Below, one piece after another: positions 1 to 7,979 of a stretch of DNA of 64,000 bases. The notes under the pieces were generated by a model, which worked only from the letters and a program-made list of their open reading frames with translations, had not been told where the DNA came from and made no database searches. Origin of the DNA: Cloacibacillus porcorum. Lineage in GTDB: Bacteria; Synergistota; Synergistia; Synergistales; Synergistaceae. The stretch lies in assembly GCF_001701045.1 (NCBI RefSeq), contig NZ_CP016757.1, positions 2,630,219 through 2,694,218 on the forward strand. The letters run 5' to 3'. The stretch's first letter is position 1. The number at the start of each line of letters is the position of its first letter. Made by a program: the position numbers and the translations under genes.

Positions 1-673
1 CGGAACGCACGACCTTCGCGCCGCTGTTTATATTCACCAGCGTCTTGTCTACGCTGACGCCGGTAGTGCCAGTGAGGATCACTGAGCCGCCGTATACGCT
101 GTGGCCTACGATGGAGTCCTCAACGGCGACTGTCGCCGACGACAGATCTACTGCGGTGGTATTCCATACCAATACGCCGCCCACTATTTTAAACTGTTTG
201 TCTCTCCAGTCTTTTCCTGTGGGATCATCCATTTTAACATTCTTTACGGTGAGGTCTGTGGAGGCACTCGCAACAGCCTCTTTTTTGGCGCCGATCGCCC
301 ACAGATAAGTAGGATCGGCTATCTTAAAGTTCTCAATAAGTTTGGCACCATAAATCTTAGCATTCGCCTTGTCACCTATATTAGCGTCGCCGCTCGTGCT
401 GGTTACCGTGACGCCATCTCCACTTATCACTTCAGAACCAGAACCGAAAGTAAGCTTATATCCCTTAAGGTCTATCTTCACAGGCGATTTTGCCGCGTCA
501 CTTGTATCCCACGTATGATCGCCGGAAAGCACCGCCTCTGTGCCATTATCATTCCATACGATGCTCTCGTTTACTACTGTCCCCGTAGTGGCAAACGCCG
601 TGCCTGCCAACGCGCATAAAGCAAAAAACAGCGCAAATATTCCATATTTCCCTGAGAATTTCAAACTTCTCAC
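1..673 (-). CDS. Secreted beta-rich protein (autotransporter/adhesin-like), 3' part cut off
   Basis: Only the first 224 codons lie in the window; the gene continues beyond base 1. It starts with GTG at 673-671, preceded by AAAGGG at good spacing. The N-terminus is a clear signal peptide: a few basic residues, then IFALFFALCALAGTAFA with cleavage after AFA. The mature part is rich in Gly, Thr, Ser, Val and Asp with short alternating segments such as VTVTSTSGDANIGDKANAK and VVLVWN-like strands, as in right-handed beta-helix passenger domains of autotransporters. No catalytic motif is seen. The C-terminus, which would show a beta-barrel or sorting signal, is missing, so the class is inference. 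Surface or periplasmic location is likely. Confidence 0.72.
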   Translation of the reverse strand, partial: MRSLKFSGKYGIFALFFALCALAGTAFATTGTVVNESIVWNDNGTEAVLSGDHTWDTSDAAKSPVKIDLKGYKLTFGSGSEVISGDGVTVTSTSGDANIGDKANAKIYGAKLIENFKIADPTYLWAIGAKKEAVASASTDLTVKNVKMDDPTGKDWRDKQFKIVGGVLVWNTTAVDLSSATVAVEDSIVGHSVYGGSVILTGTTGVSVDKTLVNINSGAKVVRS

Positions 674-1347
674 GCACCCTTTCTTCAAACACGATTACAC
701 CCCTGCCGTAATAACGGCCTTGACAACGACACATTTCACAAGCACCAGTGATATTTTTTTATCAACTCACCTCCACCGTGAACATAATCTTTCTCTAAAA
801 TAAAACCGATAAGACGAAAAGTCATATCAGCTCTATCTCCGCGGCAACAGACGGCGGCGCGGAGCACCAGCCGCTGGCAAAGCGTTATTTAATTCGATCC
901 GACCCGCAAATATTGATTTCCTCCTGCGCCGGAGTGGAAACCATAAACCGCACGATATAGGTGTTTTCCTCTGTTCAGGCTATTCAGCACCCTTTTAAAC
1001 GATAACGGTGCGGCTTTATTTGCTAAAAAATAACATTTAATCCGAACCTAGTATATATTATCACCCCCCCGTCAACATTAGTTAATTTTTTCTTTTTTAA
1101 AACAATTATTCTGACGTTAAAAATAATTTAGAGAAAATAATCATTAACTAAAGAAAAAAGTGGCCGCAGGATATCTCTCAGCCCAGGACAAACGCGTGAG
1201 AGCTAACCGCCAATACCGCCGTCCGGCAGCGCGGGGCGCTCTATGTTTCTGTTAACAGGCTTGATGCGTTAGCCCTGTATCTCCGCCCTTTTCAGAGGAC
1301 AGCGGACCGCGCGAAATGTATAATTAAGCGGAAGGTAAGAAGGAGAG
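674..1347. other. Intergenic region, AT-rich, divergent promoters
   Basis: About 670 bases between the leftward secreted-protein gene and the rightward alkyltransferase-like gene. The part from about 1020 to 1160 is very AT-rich and probably holds promoters. On the minus strand at about 780-735 a Shine-Dalgarno GGAGGTGA precedes a nine-codon reading frame (MIKKYHWCL, TTG start), a possible leader peptide for the secreted protein. I recognise no RNA gene or riboswitch here. Confidence 0.4.
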
Positions 1348-1653
1348 ATGTTTTTGGATTCTTTTTTTGACCGGGTCTATAGGCTGGTAAAAAAGATACC
1401 CCGCGGCAAGGTCGCCTCTTACGGGCAGATCGCCTGGATGCTCGACAGCCCGCGCGCCGCGCGGCAGGTCGGCTGGGCGATGCGCCGCTCTCCGAAGGGG
1501 CTGCCGTGGCAGCGCGTAGTCAGGGCGGACGGTTCCATCGCCGTCGGTGTGGACGGCGGCGTCTGCCGTGCGCTGCTTGAGGCGGAGGGCGTCTTGTTCC
1601 TGCCCGACGGGCGCGTCGATATGCGCGCCTGCCGCTGGAACGGCAAAGGCTGA
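1348..1653 (+). CDS. Alkyltransferase-like protein (ATL), MGMT family
   Basis: A 101-residue protein matching the C-terminal DNA-binding half of O6-alkylguanine-DNA alkyltransferases. It has the helix-turn-helix segment PRGKVASYGQIA (residues 18-29) and the active-site loop, but the loop reads LPWQRVV (52-58): tryptophan 54 stands where the methyl-accepting cysteine of PCHRV would be. That is the hallmark of ATL proteins, which bind O6-alkylguanine and flag it for nucleotide excision repair without transferring the alkyl group. The length fits ATLs. AGGAG lies only two bases before ATG 1348, so TTG 1354 is an alternative start. It appears to be transcribed alone. Confidence 0.88.
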   Translation: MFLDSFFDRVYRLVKKIPRGKVASYGQIAWMLDSPRAARQVGWAMRRSPKGLPWQRVVRADGSIAVGVDGGVCRALLEAEGVLFLPDGRVDMRACRWNGKG

Positions 1654-1700
1654 CTCACGGACGCCGCGCAGGCCCCGCACCACCGCCGCGCCGCGTCATG

Positions 1701-1729
1701 TTGAATACATCCGCCTATTTATCTATAAT
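1701..1729 (+). promoter_or_regulatory. Sigma70-type promoter for alr
   Basis: TTGAAT (1701-1706) and TATAAT (1724-1729) are separated by 17 bases. Transcription would start near 1736, leaving a leader of about 120-150 bases before alr. The leader contains GC-rich inverted segments but matches no riboswitch I know. Confidence 0.6.
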
Positions 1730-1886
1730 CAACAGAGGAGATTCCGACCGCGCGGAGGCTGTTTTCGCGCGGCAGATGGCGGACCGCTGAGGGACAGGAG
1801 AGTCTCACCACCTTCGCCTGAAATTATTTATAAGAGATCTGCGGAAAGGAATAGTGCGCTGCCGGAGTCAGCGCCGCGAAACGACA

Positions 1887-3041
1887 ATGAAAAGACATGA
1901 GAGGGTCTGCGCGTCCATCGATCTGGACGCCATTATGGAGAACCTTAACAGTATCGGCGGCAATCTCACGGAGGGCGTAAAGATTATCGCCATCGTGAAG
2001 GCCGACGCCTACGGGCACGGGGCCGTGCCGATATCACAGGCCATCGAGCGTGAGAGCCGCATCTGGGGATTCGCCGTCTCCACCACGGAGGAGGCGGTGG
2101 AGCTGCGGGAGGGCGGAATCACGAAACCGGTGCTGATACTGGGACATACTTTTCCCGAAGATTACGAAACGCTGGTGGAGAGGGATATCCGGCCGACGGT
2201 CTTCGGCCTCGCGGCGGCGCGCGAGCTGTCGGGCGCGGCGGCGAGGGCGGGGCGTATCCTGCCGGCGCATCTGGCGGTAGACACGGGGATGTCGCGGATC
2301 GGCCTCCGCGGGCCGCACGAAAGCCTCGCGGAGATCATCGCGATCAGCGAGCTGCCAAACCTGCGGCTTGAGGGTATTTTCACGCATTTCGCGCGCGCCG
2401 ACGAGAGCGAGCCCTCTTTCACCGCCCGCCAGCTGGATATTTTTCATACTTTCCTGCGCCTCGTGGACGGCGCGGGGATCAGTATACCGATGCGCCACTG
2501 CAACAACAGCGCCGGGTCGCTGTGGCACCGCGACGGCGATATGGAGGCCGTGCGGCCTGGCATCGCCCTTTACGGCGTCTATCCCTCGGATGAAACGCTG
2601 AATACCGGCGTGCGGCTGAGACCGGCGATGGAGATAAAGAGCCACATCTCCCACGTAAAGGATGTGGAGGCCGGAGTGCCGGTGAGTTACGGCGGAACTT
2701 ACGTCACCACGCGGGACAGCACCCGCATCGCGACGATACCGGTCGGCTACGCCGACGGCTACCCGCGCAGCCTCTCAAACAGGGGCAGCGTGCTGATAGG
2801 CGGACGGCGGGCCAGGATTATCGGACGCATCTGCATGGACCAGTTCATGGCCGACGTCACGGATATCCCCGGCGTCTGTCAGGGCGACGAGGTGACGCTG
2901 CTGGGAAGGGACGGCGGCGAATGTATCCCCGTCGAGGAGCTCTCGGAGCTTTCGGGGCGCTTCCCCTACGAATTTTTATGCTGCGTCGGCAAACGCGTCC
3001 CCCGGGTCTACCGGCGTTCAAATCAAGGAGAGGAGCTATAG
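1887..3041 (+). CDS. alr: Alanine racemase
   Basis: Interconverts L- and D-alanine with pyridoxal phosphate, supplying D-Ala for peptidoglycan; cytoplasmic. The N-terminal TIM-barrel carries the cofactor lysine in KADAYGHG (residues 38-45), followed by HFARAD and RPGIALYG. The C-terminal domain has the catalytic tyrosine region VSYGGTY and then GYADGYPRS and GRICMDQ, all typical of Alr. Length from ATG 1887 is 384 residues, normal for the family. An in-frame GTG at 1854 is preceded by AAAGGA three bases upstream, so a start 11 codons earlier is possible; the alignment favours 1887 (RVCASIDLDAIMENL). A terminator follows. Confidence 0.95.
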   Translation: MKRHERVCASIDLDAIMENLNSIGGNLTEGVKIIAIVKADAYGHGAVPISQAIERESRIWGFAVSTTEEAVELREGGITKPVLILGHTFPEDYETLVERDIRPTVFGLAAARELSGAAARAGRILPAHLAVDTGMSRIGLRGPHESLAEIIAISELPNLRLEGIFTHFARADESEPSFTARQLDIFHTFLRLVDGAGISIPMRHCNNSAGSLWHRDGDMEAVRPGIALYGVYPSDETLNTGVRLRPAMEIKSHISHVKDVEAGVPVSYGGTYVTTRDSTRIATIPVGYADGYPRSLSNRGSVLIGGRRARIIGRICMDQFMADVTDIPGVCQGDEVTLLGRDGGECIPVEELSELSGRFPYEFLCCVGKRVPRVYRRSNQGEEL

Positions 3042-3069
3042 CGGCCCGCGCTCACTATACATATATATC

Positions 3070-3104
3070 TGACAGGCGCTCTGTCGCGGACGCCTGTCAT
3101 TTTT
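3070..3104 (+). terminator. Rho-independent terminator after alr
   Basis: Perfect 9-bp stem TGACAGGCG/CGCCTGTCA with a 12-base loop, followed by TTTTT. Confidence 0.85.
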
Positions 3105-3269
3105 ATGGCAGCGGCGGTTTTTGTCCTGTAATAATTTTGCCGCGCAAGTCAGTGTTTTATTACGCCCAAGTTCGTTTATGCTTAATTATCAAAGCATAAA
3201 AGGGGTTTATCTTTTTAATAATGTCTATATATCTCGTGTTCAGCCCCATAAGTTATTTATTTTAAAGGT

Positions 3270-3298
3270 TTGACATAAAGATAAATGAGTGTTATCAT
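3270..3298 (+). promoter_or_regulatory. Strong promoter for leader peptide and oxidoreductase operon
   Basis: TTGACA (3270-3275), a 17-base spacer and TATCAT (3293-3298) sit in AT-rich DNA about 30 bases ahead of the leader peptide start. Confidence 0.75.
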
Positions 3299-3328
3299 TC
3301 CCGCATTCTGTAAGAAGGAGGAAACGTT

Positions 3329-3406
3329 ATGTTAAGAAGTACAGGCACTCAGAACATAATAATTATAATTATTAACGCGGCTCCTCCTCGCAGGATCGGC
3401 GTCTAG
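3329..3406 (+). CDS. Isoleucine-rich attenuator leader peptide (25 aa)
   Basis: A 25-codon reading frame starts at ATG 3329 behind AAGGAGGA and reads MLRSTGTQNIIIIIINAAPP and then RRIGV, ending with TAG at 3404. Six isoleucine codons in a row (ATA ATA ATT ATA ATT ATT, 3356-3373) are followed within 55 bases by a strong terminator. This is the architecture of amino-acid attenuators such as those of ilv or his operons: a ribosome stalled on uncharged tRNA-Ile would favour an antiterminator. TCCTCC (3382-3387) can pair with the GGAGGA of the ribosome-binding site, and CTCGC (3387-3391) with GCGAG (3420-3424), giving the alternative folds required. The downstream operon encodes a 2-oxoacid:ferredoxin oxidoreductase, linking it to isoleucine supply. 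Confidence 0.85.
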   Translation: MLRSTGTQNIIIIIINAAPPRRIGV

Positions 3407-3425
3407 CGCCGTTTGTCAAGCGAGT

Positions 3426-3463
3426 AAAGGGGCCCTTTCGACTTAGAAAGGGTCCCTTTTTTA
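3426..3463 (+). terminator. Attenuator terminator
   Basis: A 14-bp stem (AAAGGGGCCCTTTC with GAAAGGGTCCCTTT, one G-U pair) around a 6-base loop, ending in a T run. It lies between the isoleucine leader peptide and the first structural gene, with no other gene before it, so it acts as an attenuator rather than an end-of-operon terminator. Its left arm overlaps the segment that can pair with 3383-3391. Confidence 0.88.
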
Positions 3464-3511
3464 TATCAAAAATTAAAAACAAAGGGTTCACATATCAAGG
3501 AGGAAAACAAA

Positions 3512-4084
3512 ATGCAGAAGACAGTAGAGGTAAGATGGCACGGACGCGGCGGACAGGGAGCGAAGAGCGCTTCGGCGATACTCGCGGAGGTACTTTTTGA
3601 AGAGGGCAAGCACGTTCAGGCCTTCCCTGAATACGGCGCAGAGCGTCAGGGCGCGCCAATCCGCGCCTATAACAGGGTTTCCGACTCTCCGATACGCCGC
3701 CGTTGCGGCGTGCAGAATCCCAATATAGTGGTCGTCGTCGATCCGACGATGGTCGAGAGCGCCAATCCCACCGAGGGCTCGACAGAGGACGCCGTCTATC
3801 TCGTGAACAGCGCCGAGGACGCGAAGGTCCTCCGCGGCCGTCTCGGCGTGACCTCCAAGGCCCGCGTGCTCGTCGTCGACGCGACGAAGATCACGCTTGA
3901 GGAGCTCGGGCAGAACCGCCCCAACGCGCCGCTGCTCGGCGCTCTCTCGCACGTCTTCACCGACGTCCCCGTGGAGTCTTTCGTAAATCATTTCACCAGT
4001 AAGATGACGAAGCTGCCGAAGCCGGTGCTGGAGGCCAACCGCCGCGCGATACTCCGCGGCCGCACGGAGGCGGTGTTCGCATGA
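3512..4084 (+). CDS. 2-oxoacid:ferredoxin oxidoreductase, gamma subunit
   Basis: A 190-residue protein of the POR/KOR gamma family, starting at ATG behind AAGGAGG. The N-terminus EVRWHGRGGQGAKSAS holds the family's glycine-rich HGRGGQG motif, followed by FPEYGAERQGAPIRAYNR. It is the gamma subunit of a four-subunit enzyme interconverting a 2-oxoacid plus CoA with an acyl-CoA, CO2 and reduced ferredoxin. It is the first gene of a gamma-delta-alpha-beta operon. Whether the substrate is pyruvate, 2-oxobutyrate or a branched-chain oxoacid cannot be read from the sequence; the isoleucine leader favours an isoleucine-related oxoacid. Confidence 0.92.
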   Translation: MQKTVEVRWHGRGGQGAKSASAILAEVLFEEGKHVQAFPEYGAERQGAPIRAYNRVSDSPIRRRCGVQNPNIVVVVDPTMVESANPTEGSTEDAVYLVNSAEDAKVLRGRLGVTSKARVLVVDATKITLEELGQNRPNAPLLGALSHVFTDVPVESFVNHFTSKMTKLPKPVLEANRRAILRGRTEAVFA

Positions 4085-4425
4085 GCAAGCCGCAATGCTG
4101 GCAGGAGGTCCCGCTTGGCACGGTAGCCTTCGGAGCCTCCGCCCTTAAGGTGCAGACGGGGCTATGGCGTTCCATGCGCCCCATCATCGACGCCGATAAG
4201 TGCGTATCCTGCCTCAAATGCTGGATACAGTGCCCGGACGATTCGGTGGAGCTTAACGCTGACAACCGCGTATGCGGGATAAATTTATTTTTCTGCAAGG
4301 GCTGCGGCCTCTGCGAGAAGCTCTGCCCCACCAAGGCGATCACGATGCGTTCCGAGGCCTCGTTTGCCGGAGAGGCGATCCCCTCGGGAGAGAACCCGGG
4401 AGAGGTGGGCGCCCATGTCAAGTAA
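4081..4425 (+). CDS. 2-oxoacid:ferredoxin oxidoreductase, delta (ferredoxin-type) subunit
   Basis: A 114-residue protein overlapping the gamma gene by ATGA, so probably translationally coupled. It has two 4Fe-4S binding motifs, CVSCLKCWIQCP (about residues 41-52) and CKGCGLCEKLCP (about 71-82), preceded by a short N-terminal arm (GLWRSMRPIIDADKC) typical of the PorD/VorD subunit. It passes electrons from the thiamine-diphosphate site to soluble ferredoxin. The last 10 bases overlap the alpha gene. Confidence 0.93.
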   Translation: MSKPQCWQEVPLGTVAFGASALKVQTGLWRSMRPIIDADKCVSCLKCWIQCPDDSVELNADNRVCGINLFFCKGCGLCEKLCPTKAITMRSEASFAGEAIPSGENPGEVGAHVK

Positions 4426-5611
4426 GATGAAGGTCATGACTTCGGGCAACCTCGCCTTTGCGGAGGCGATGCGCCAGATAAATCCCGACGTGGTCGCCGC
4501 CTATCCGATAACGCCCTCCACGGAGATCCCGATGCGCTTCGCCGATTTTGTCGCCAACGGCAAGGTCGATTCGGAGTATGTCGCCGTCGAGAGCGAACAT
4601 TCCGCCATCTCGGCCTGCGTCGGCGCCTCGATCTCCGGCGGGCGCGTGATGACCGCCTCCTCCGCTAACGGCGTGGCGCTGATGCACGAGATATTCCCCA
4701 TCGCCGCCGCCTTCCGCGCGCCGATCGTCTTCGGCCTCGTGAACCGCTCGCTCGGCGCGCCCGTCAATATCCACTGCGACCATTCGGACAGTATGCCGGA
4801 GCGCGACTCCGGCTGGATACAGATATACTGCGAGGACGCGCAGGAGGTCTATGACAGCGTGCTGCTCGCGACGCGCCTCGCGGAGGACCCGCGCGTGCTG
4901 ACTCCCGTATTCGTCTGCCAGGACGGCTTTATCACCAGCCACTGCTATGAACCGGTGGAGCTGCTGGCGGATGAGACGGTGAAGAATTTCGTGGGGGAAA
5001 GAACGGCGGCCTATCCGCTGCTCGATACCGATAATCCCGTCTCATACGGCTCTTTCACCATGTCGGAATATTATTTTGAGATAAAGCGCAATCAGATGGA
5101 GGGGATGAACAACGTCCTCCCCGTCTACCGCGAACTCGCCGCGGAGCTGGAAAAGGAGACAGGACGCAATTACGCGCCGCTCGAAAGCTACCGCGCGGAG
5201 GACGCCGATTATCTGATCGTCATCATGTCCTCGGCGGCGGGCGTCGTCAAGGACGTCGTCGACGAACTGCGCGAGGAGGGCGTTAAGGCCGGCGCGCTGC
5301 GCGTGCGCTTCTTCCGCCCCTTCCCGGCGGAGGAGCTTACCGCGCTCGCACGCGGCAAAAAGGGGATCGCGATACTCGACCGCAGCGCGAGCATCGGCGG
5401 CACCGCCCCGCTCGCGGCGGAGGTAAAGTCCGTGCTCTATAACCTCGAGGAGCGCGTGCCGGCGCAGGAGTATATCTTCGGCCTCGGCGGACGCGACTTT
5501 TACGCGCAGGACGCGCGGGCGGTCTTTGAGAGGATGGCGGCGGGAGATTACAGCGCGCGGGCGCGCTTTATCGGGCTTCTTGAGCGAGGTGACGAAGATG
5601 TGCGCGCTTAA
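4415..5611 (+). CDS. 2-oxoacid:ferredoxin oxidoreductase, alpha subunit
   Basis: A 398-residue subunit starting MSSKMKVMTSGNLAFAEA; GGAGAGG/GGTGG lies 5-12 bases upstream of ATG 4415, and ATG 4427 is a second in-frame possibility. The N-terminal domain has the signature YPITPSTEIP and later ESEHSAISACVGAS, GGRVMTASSANG and NIHCDHSDSM, as in PorA/VorA. The C-terminal half carries the transketolase C-terminal-like domain (RVRFFRPFPAEEL, then ILDRSASIGG). Together with the beta subunit it forms the catalytic part of the enzyme. The reading frame overlaps both neighbouring genes. Confidence 0.93.
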   Translation: MSSKMKVMTSGNLAFAEAMRQINPDVVAAYPITPSTEIPMRFADFVANGKVDSEYVAVESEHSAISACVGASISGGRVMTASSANGVALMHEIFPIAAAFRAPIVFGLVNRSLGAPVNIHCDHSDSMPERDSGWIQIYCEDAQEVYDSVLLATRLAEDPRVLTPVFVCQDGFITSHCYEPVELLADETVKNFVGERTAAYPLLDTDNPVSYGSFTMSEYYFEIKRNQMEGMNNVLPVYRELAAELEKETGRNYAPLESYRAEDADYLIVIMSSAAGVVKDVVDELREEGVKAGALRVRFFRPFPAEELTALARGKKGIAILDRSASIGGTAPLAAEVKSVLYNLEERVPAQEYIFGLGGRDFYAQDARAVFERMAAGDYSARARFIGLLERGDEDVRA

Positions 5612-6530
5612 TATAAAGGAACTTACTAAAAAGGCCAGCCCGCTGACTCAGGGACACCGCATGTGCCCCGGCTGCGGCGCGCCTACGGCGATACGTCAGG
5701 CGCTGATGGGCGTCGACGACCCGGTGGTCGTGGTCAGCGCGACGGGCTGCATGGAGGTCTCGACGACCGTGTATCCCTACAGCTCCTGGCGCATGCCCTT
5801 CATGCACATCGCCTTTGAGAACGCCGGAGCGGGCATTTCCGGCATCGAGGCGGCCTATAAGGTGCTCCGCAAAAGGGGCAGGATAGACAAGAATATCAAA
5901 TTTGTCGCCTTCGGCGGCGACGGCGGCACCTATGACATCGGCCTCCAGTCTCTCTCAGGGGCGCTCGAACGCGGCCATGACTTCACCTATATCTGCTATA
6001 ACAACCAGGGTTATATGAACACCGGCGCGCAGCGCTCGAGCGCGACGCCGCAGAGCGCGAACGCGACCACTTCGCCCGCCGGCAGCGCCGTTCCCGGCAA
6101 GCTGCAGCGCGCGAAGGATCTCACGGAGATCGTCGCGGCCCACGACATCCCTTATGTCGCGCAGACCTCTCTGCATAATCCCTTCGATCTCATAGCGAAG
6201 GTGAAGCGCGCCGTCGAAACGCCTGGCCCCGCCTTCGTCAATGTGCTGGTGCCCTGTCCGCTTTTCTGGAAGATAAACCCCGCCAACCAGATGGAGATAT
6301 GTCAGCTGGCGGTGGACAGCAAATTCTGGCCCGTCTACGAGGTGGCGAATGGAGAGTATTCGCTCTCCTACGAGCCAAAGAACCCGCGCAGGCTGGAGGA
6401 TTTCCTCCGCGCGCAGGGACGTTACGCGCACCTCTTCAAGAAGGGGGCCGAGCGGCTCGACCTTGTCGAGGCGGCTCAGCGCGACGCCGACGAGAGTTGG
6501 GCGAAGCTGCTGAAAAAGTGCGGCAGATAA
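5598..6530 (+). CDS. 2-oxoacid:ferredoxin oxidoreductase, beta (TPP-binding) subunit
   Basis: A 310-residue subunit; ATG 5598 is chosen because GAGGTG lies 6 bases upstream and the protein then begins CALNIKELTKK like the family. The cluster and cofactor motifs are visible: GHRMCPGCGAP, SATGCMEVSTT and the thiamine-diphosphate loop FGGDGGTYDIGLQSLSGALERG followed by YNNQGYMNTGAQRS. This is the PorB/VorB type with cysteines for a 4Fe-4S cluster. It overlaps the alpha gene by 14 bases and ends the operon at a terminator. Confidence 0.93.
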   Translation: MCALNIKELTKKASPLTQGHRMCPGCGAPTAIRQALMGVDDPVVVVSATGCMEVSTTVYPYSSWRMPFMHIAFENAGAGISGIEAAYKVLRKRGRIDKNIKFVAFGGDGGTYDIGLQSLSGALERGHDFTYICYNNQGYMNTGAQRSSATPQSANATTSPAGSAVPGKLQRAKDLTEIVAAHDIPYVAQTSLHNPFDLIAKVKRAVETPGPAFVNVLVPCPLFWKINPANQMEICQLAVDSKFWPVYEVANGEYSLSYEPKNPRRLEDFLRAQGRYAHLFKKGAERLDLVEAAQRDADESWAKLLKKCGR

Positions 6531-6549
6531 AAATTTAAGGATAACGTCG

Positions 6550-6588
6550 GGGCCGGAGGCGGGAGTTACCCTCCGGCCCTTTTCTTTT
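6550..6588 (+). terminator. Terminator of the oxidoreductase operon
   Basis: Perfect 10-bp stem GGGCCGGAGG/CCTCCGGCCC with a 10-base loop, then TTTTCTTTT. Confidence 0.9.
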
Positions 6589-6720
6589 GTAAAAATCATT
6601 TCGCCGCCGTTGACGCCTAATTTTCTCCGAAGTATATTACCTCTTGAGCCACAGCGGGCGGCGATAATCCCCCGCTGAAAGAGCATGAAATTTTGGCACT
6701 AAATTCGGAGGCGCGGCGTC

Positions 6721-7350
6721 ATGAACAACATTGAACGAAGAGACAGAGAGCTGCCATATATCGCGGACCGCGAGGTTCTTGAAGAATATCGGGCCTGCCG
6801 GAAACTGTTACATAGGCTGAATCACACGGATCTGGCGGACTTCGCGGCGCTCAAAGCGATAGTGAAAGAGCTGCTCGGGAAATCGGAGAACGCCGTCATC
6901 AATCCGCCCTTTTTCTGCGATTACGGCTTTCATATAGAGGTGGGGAAGAATTTTTACGCAAACTACAACTGCACGATAATCGACGTGGCGAAGGTTGTTA
7001 TCGGCGACAACTGCCTGATGGGGCCCAATGCCGCGATCTATACGGCGGGGCATCCTCTGCATCCCGAGGCGAGAAAATCACTCTATGAATATGGGATCGG
7101 CGTCACGATCGGCGACAATGTGTGGATCGGCGGCGGCGCGATCGTCCTCCCGGGCGTGCATATCGGCAGCGGCTCGGTGATCGGGGCCGGCAGCGTCGTG
7201 ACGAAGGATATCCCCGCCATGTCGCTGGCCGCAGGCAATCCCTGCAGGGTGATCAGGGAGATAACCGCGGAGGATATGAGGTACTATTTCCGGGACCGCG
7301 AATTTGACGAAGAATCGGCGGCGGAGATAAAAAGGTTTATGGAAAAATAG
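6721..7350 (+). CDS. Maltose/galactoside-type O-acetyltransferase (LbH family)
   Basis: A 209-residue left-handed beta-helix acetyltransferase that would acetylate a sugar or related hydroxyl group with acetyl-CoA in the cytoplasm. The N-terminal maltose-acetyltransferase helix region is followed by hexapeptide turns (NFYANYNCTIID, IGDNCLMGPNAAIYTAGHPLHPEAR, IGDNVWIGGGAIVLPGVHIG, SVIGAGSVVTKDIP) and AAGNPCRVIREI. The catalytic histidine is in TAGHPLH. GGAGG precedes ATG 6721. The gene stands alone. The true acceptor is unknown. Confidence 0.9.
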   Translation: MNNIERRDRELPYIADREVLEEYRACRKLLHRLNHTDLADFAALKAIVKELLGKSENAVINPPFFCDYGFHIEVGKNFYANYNCTIIDVAKVVIGDNCLMGPNAAIYTAGHPLHPEARKSLYEYGIGVTIGDNVWIGGGAIVLPGVHIGSGSVIGAGSVVTKDIPAMSLAAGNPCRVIREITAEDMRYYFRDREFDEESAAEIKRFMEK

Positions 7351-7483
7351 GAACGCGGCAATACCGCCGGTATGCGTACCATAGAAAAAATTTTACATTT
7401 CTCCATTTTTTCTTTCCACAGGACTCTATTTTTGTTGTATATTAATTGTGAATGATAACAACACAAAATGAGGGGGGCTCTTT

Positions 7484-7873
7484 ATGCAGGAAAAAATATG
7501 GGTCGTTGTTCAGCAGGACTGCAACGGTATCGCCTCGGTTCTCGCCTTCGACTACGAGGCTGACGCGCAGAACTTCGCGCAGGAGATGACGGCGATGGGC
7601 AAAGGTACCAACACCGTGATCGAGACGACGATAAACAGGCGCCGAGAGGCGGAAGAGGCTATCGCGCGCGTCGATCTGCCGGAGTTCAACACGGAATGTA
7701 TCGAATGTATCATCGACATGTCCGGCGTTCCCGAAGATAAGCAGGACGCCGCGGCGAGATATCTTGAGGAACATCGCTGCGATCTGCAGAAGGACGCCCA
7801 GAAGATGGTCGATACATACATCAAGAAGGCGATCACCGACTTCTTCGCCGACGAGCGCACTATCCTAGGATAG
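7484..7873 (+). CDS. Uncharacterised 129-residue cytoplasmic protein
   Basis: I do not recognise this protein. It begins MQEKIWVVVQQDCNGIASVLAFDYEADAQNFAQEM and is acidic and mostly alpha-helical in the C-terminal half, with charged helices (RRREAEEAIARVDLPEF; DAAARYLEEHRCDLQKDAQKMVDTYIKKAITDFF). A CIECIIDM cysteine pair lies near residue 70. There is no signal peptide or membrane segment. A GAGGGGGG ribosome-binding site, AT-rich upstream DNA and a terminator behind it support a genuine single-gene unit. Confidence 0.75.
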   Translation: MQEKIWVVVQQDCNGIASVLAFDYEADAQNFAQEMTAMGKGTNTVIETTINRRREAEEAIARVDLPEFNTECIECIIDMSGVPEDKQDAAARYLEEHRCDLQKDAQKMVDTYIKKAITDFFADERTILG

Positions 7874-7892
7874 ACCGAATAGGGAAACGCCT

Positions 7893-7936
7893 AAAGGGTT
7901 CCGCGCCTGCAAAAGGGCGCCGGGCCCTTTTTTGAT
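7893..7936 (+). terminator. Terminator after the 129-residue protein gene
   Basis: Imperfect stem AAAGGG..CCGCGCC with GGGCGC..GGGCCCTTT, then TTTTTT; it separates this gene from the M20 hydrolase. Confidence 0.6.
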
Positions 7937-7979
7937 ATACTTTTAGGAGATGATTTCACTGCCAAGCGGAGGGATGTTC

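Noticed and set aside
1180-1340. Structured RNA upstream of the ATL gene
   Set aside because: Some GC-rich complementarity but no recognisable class and no clear promoter or terminator.
1736-1853. Riboswitch in the alr leader (glycine-like words such as GGAGAGTCTCACC)
   Set aside because: Only short, scattered similarity; the paired elements and conserved cores of glycine or other classes are not all present.
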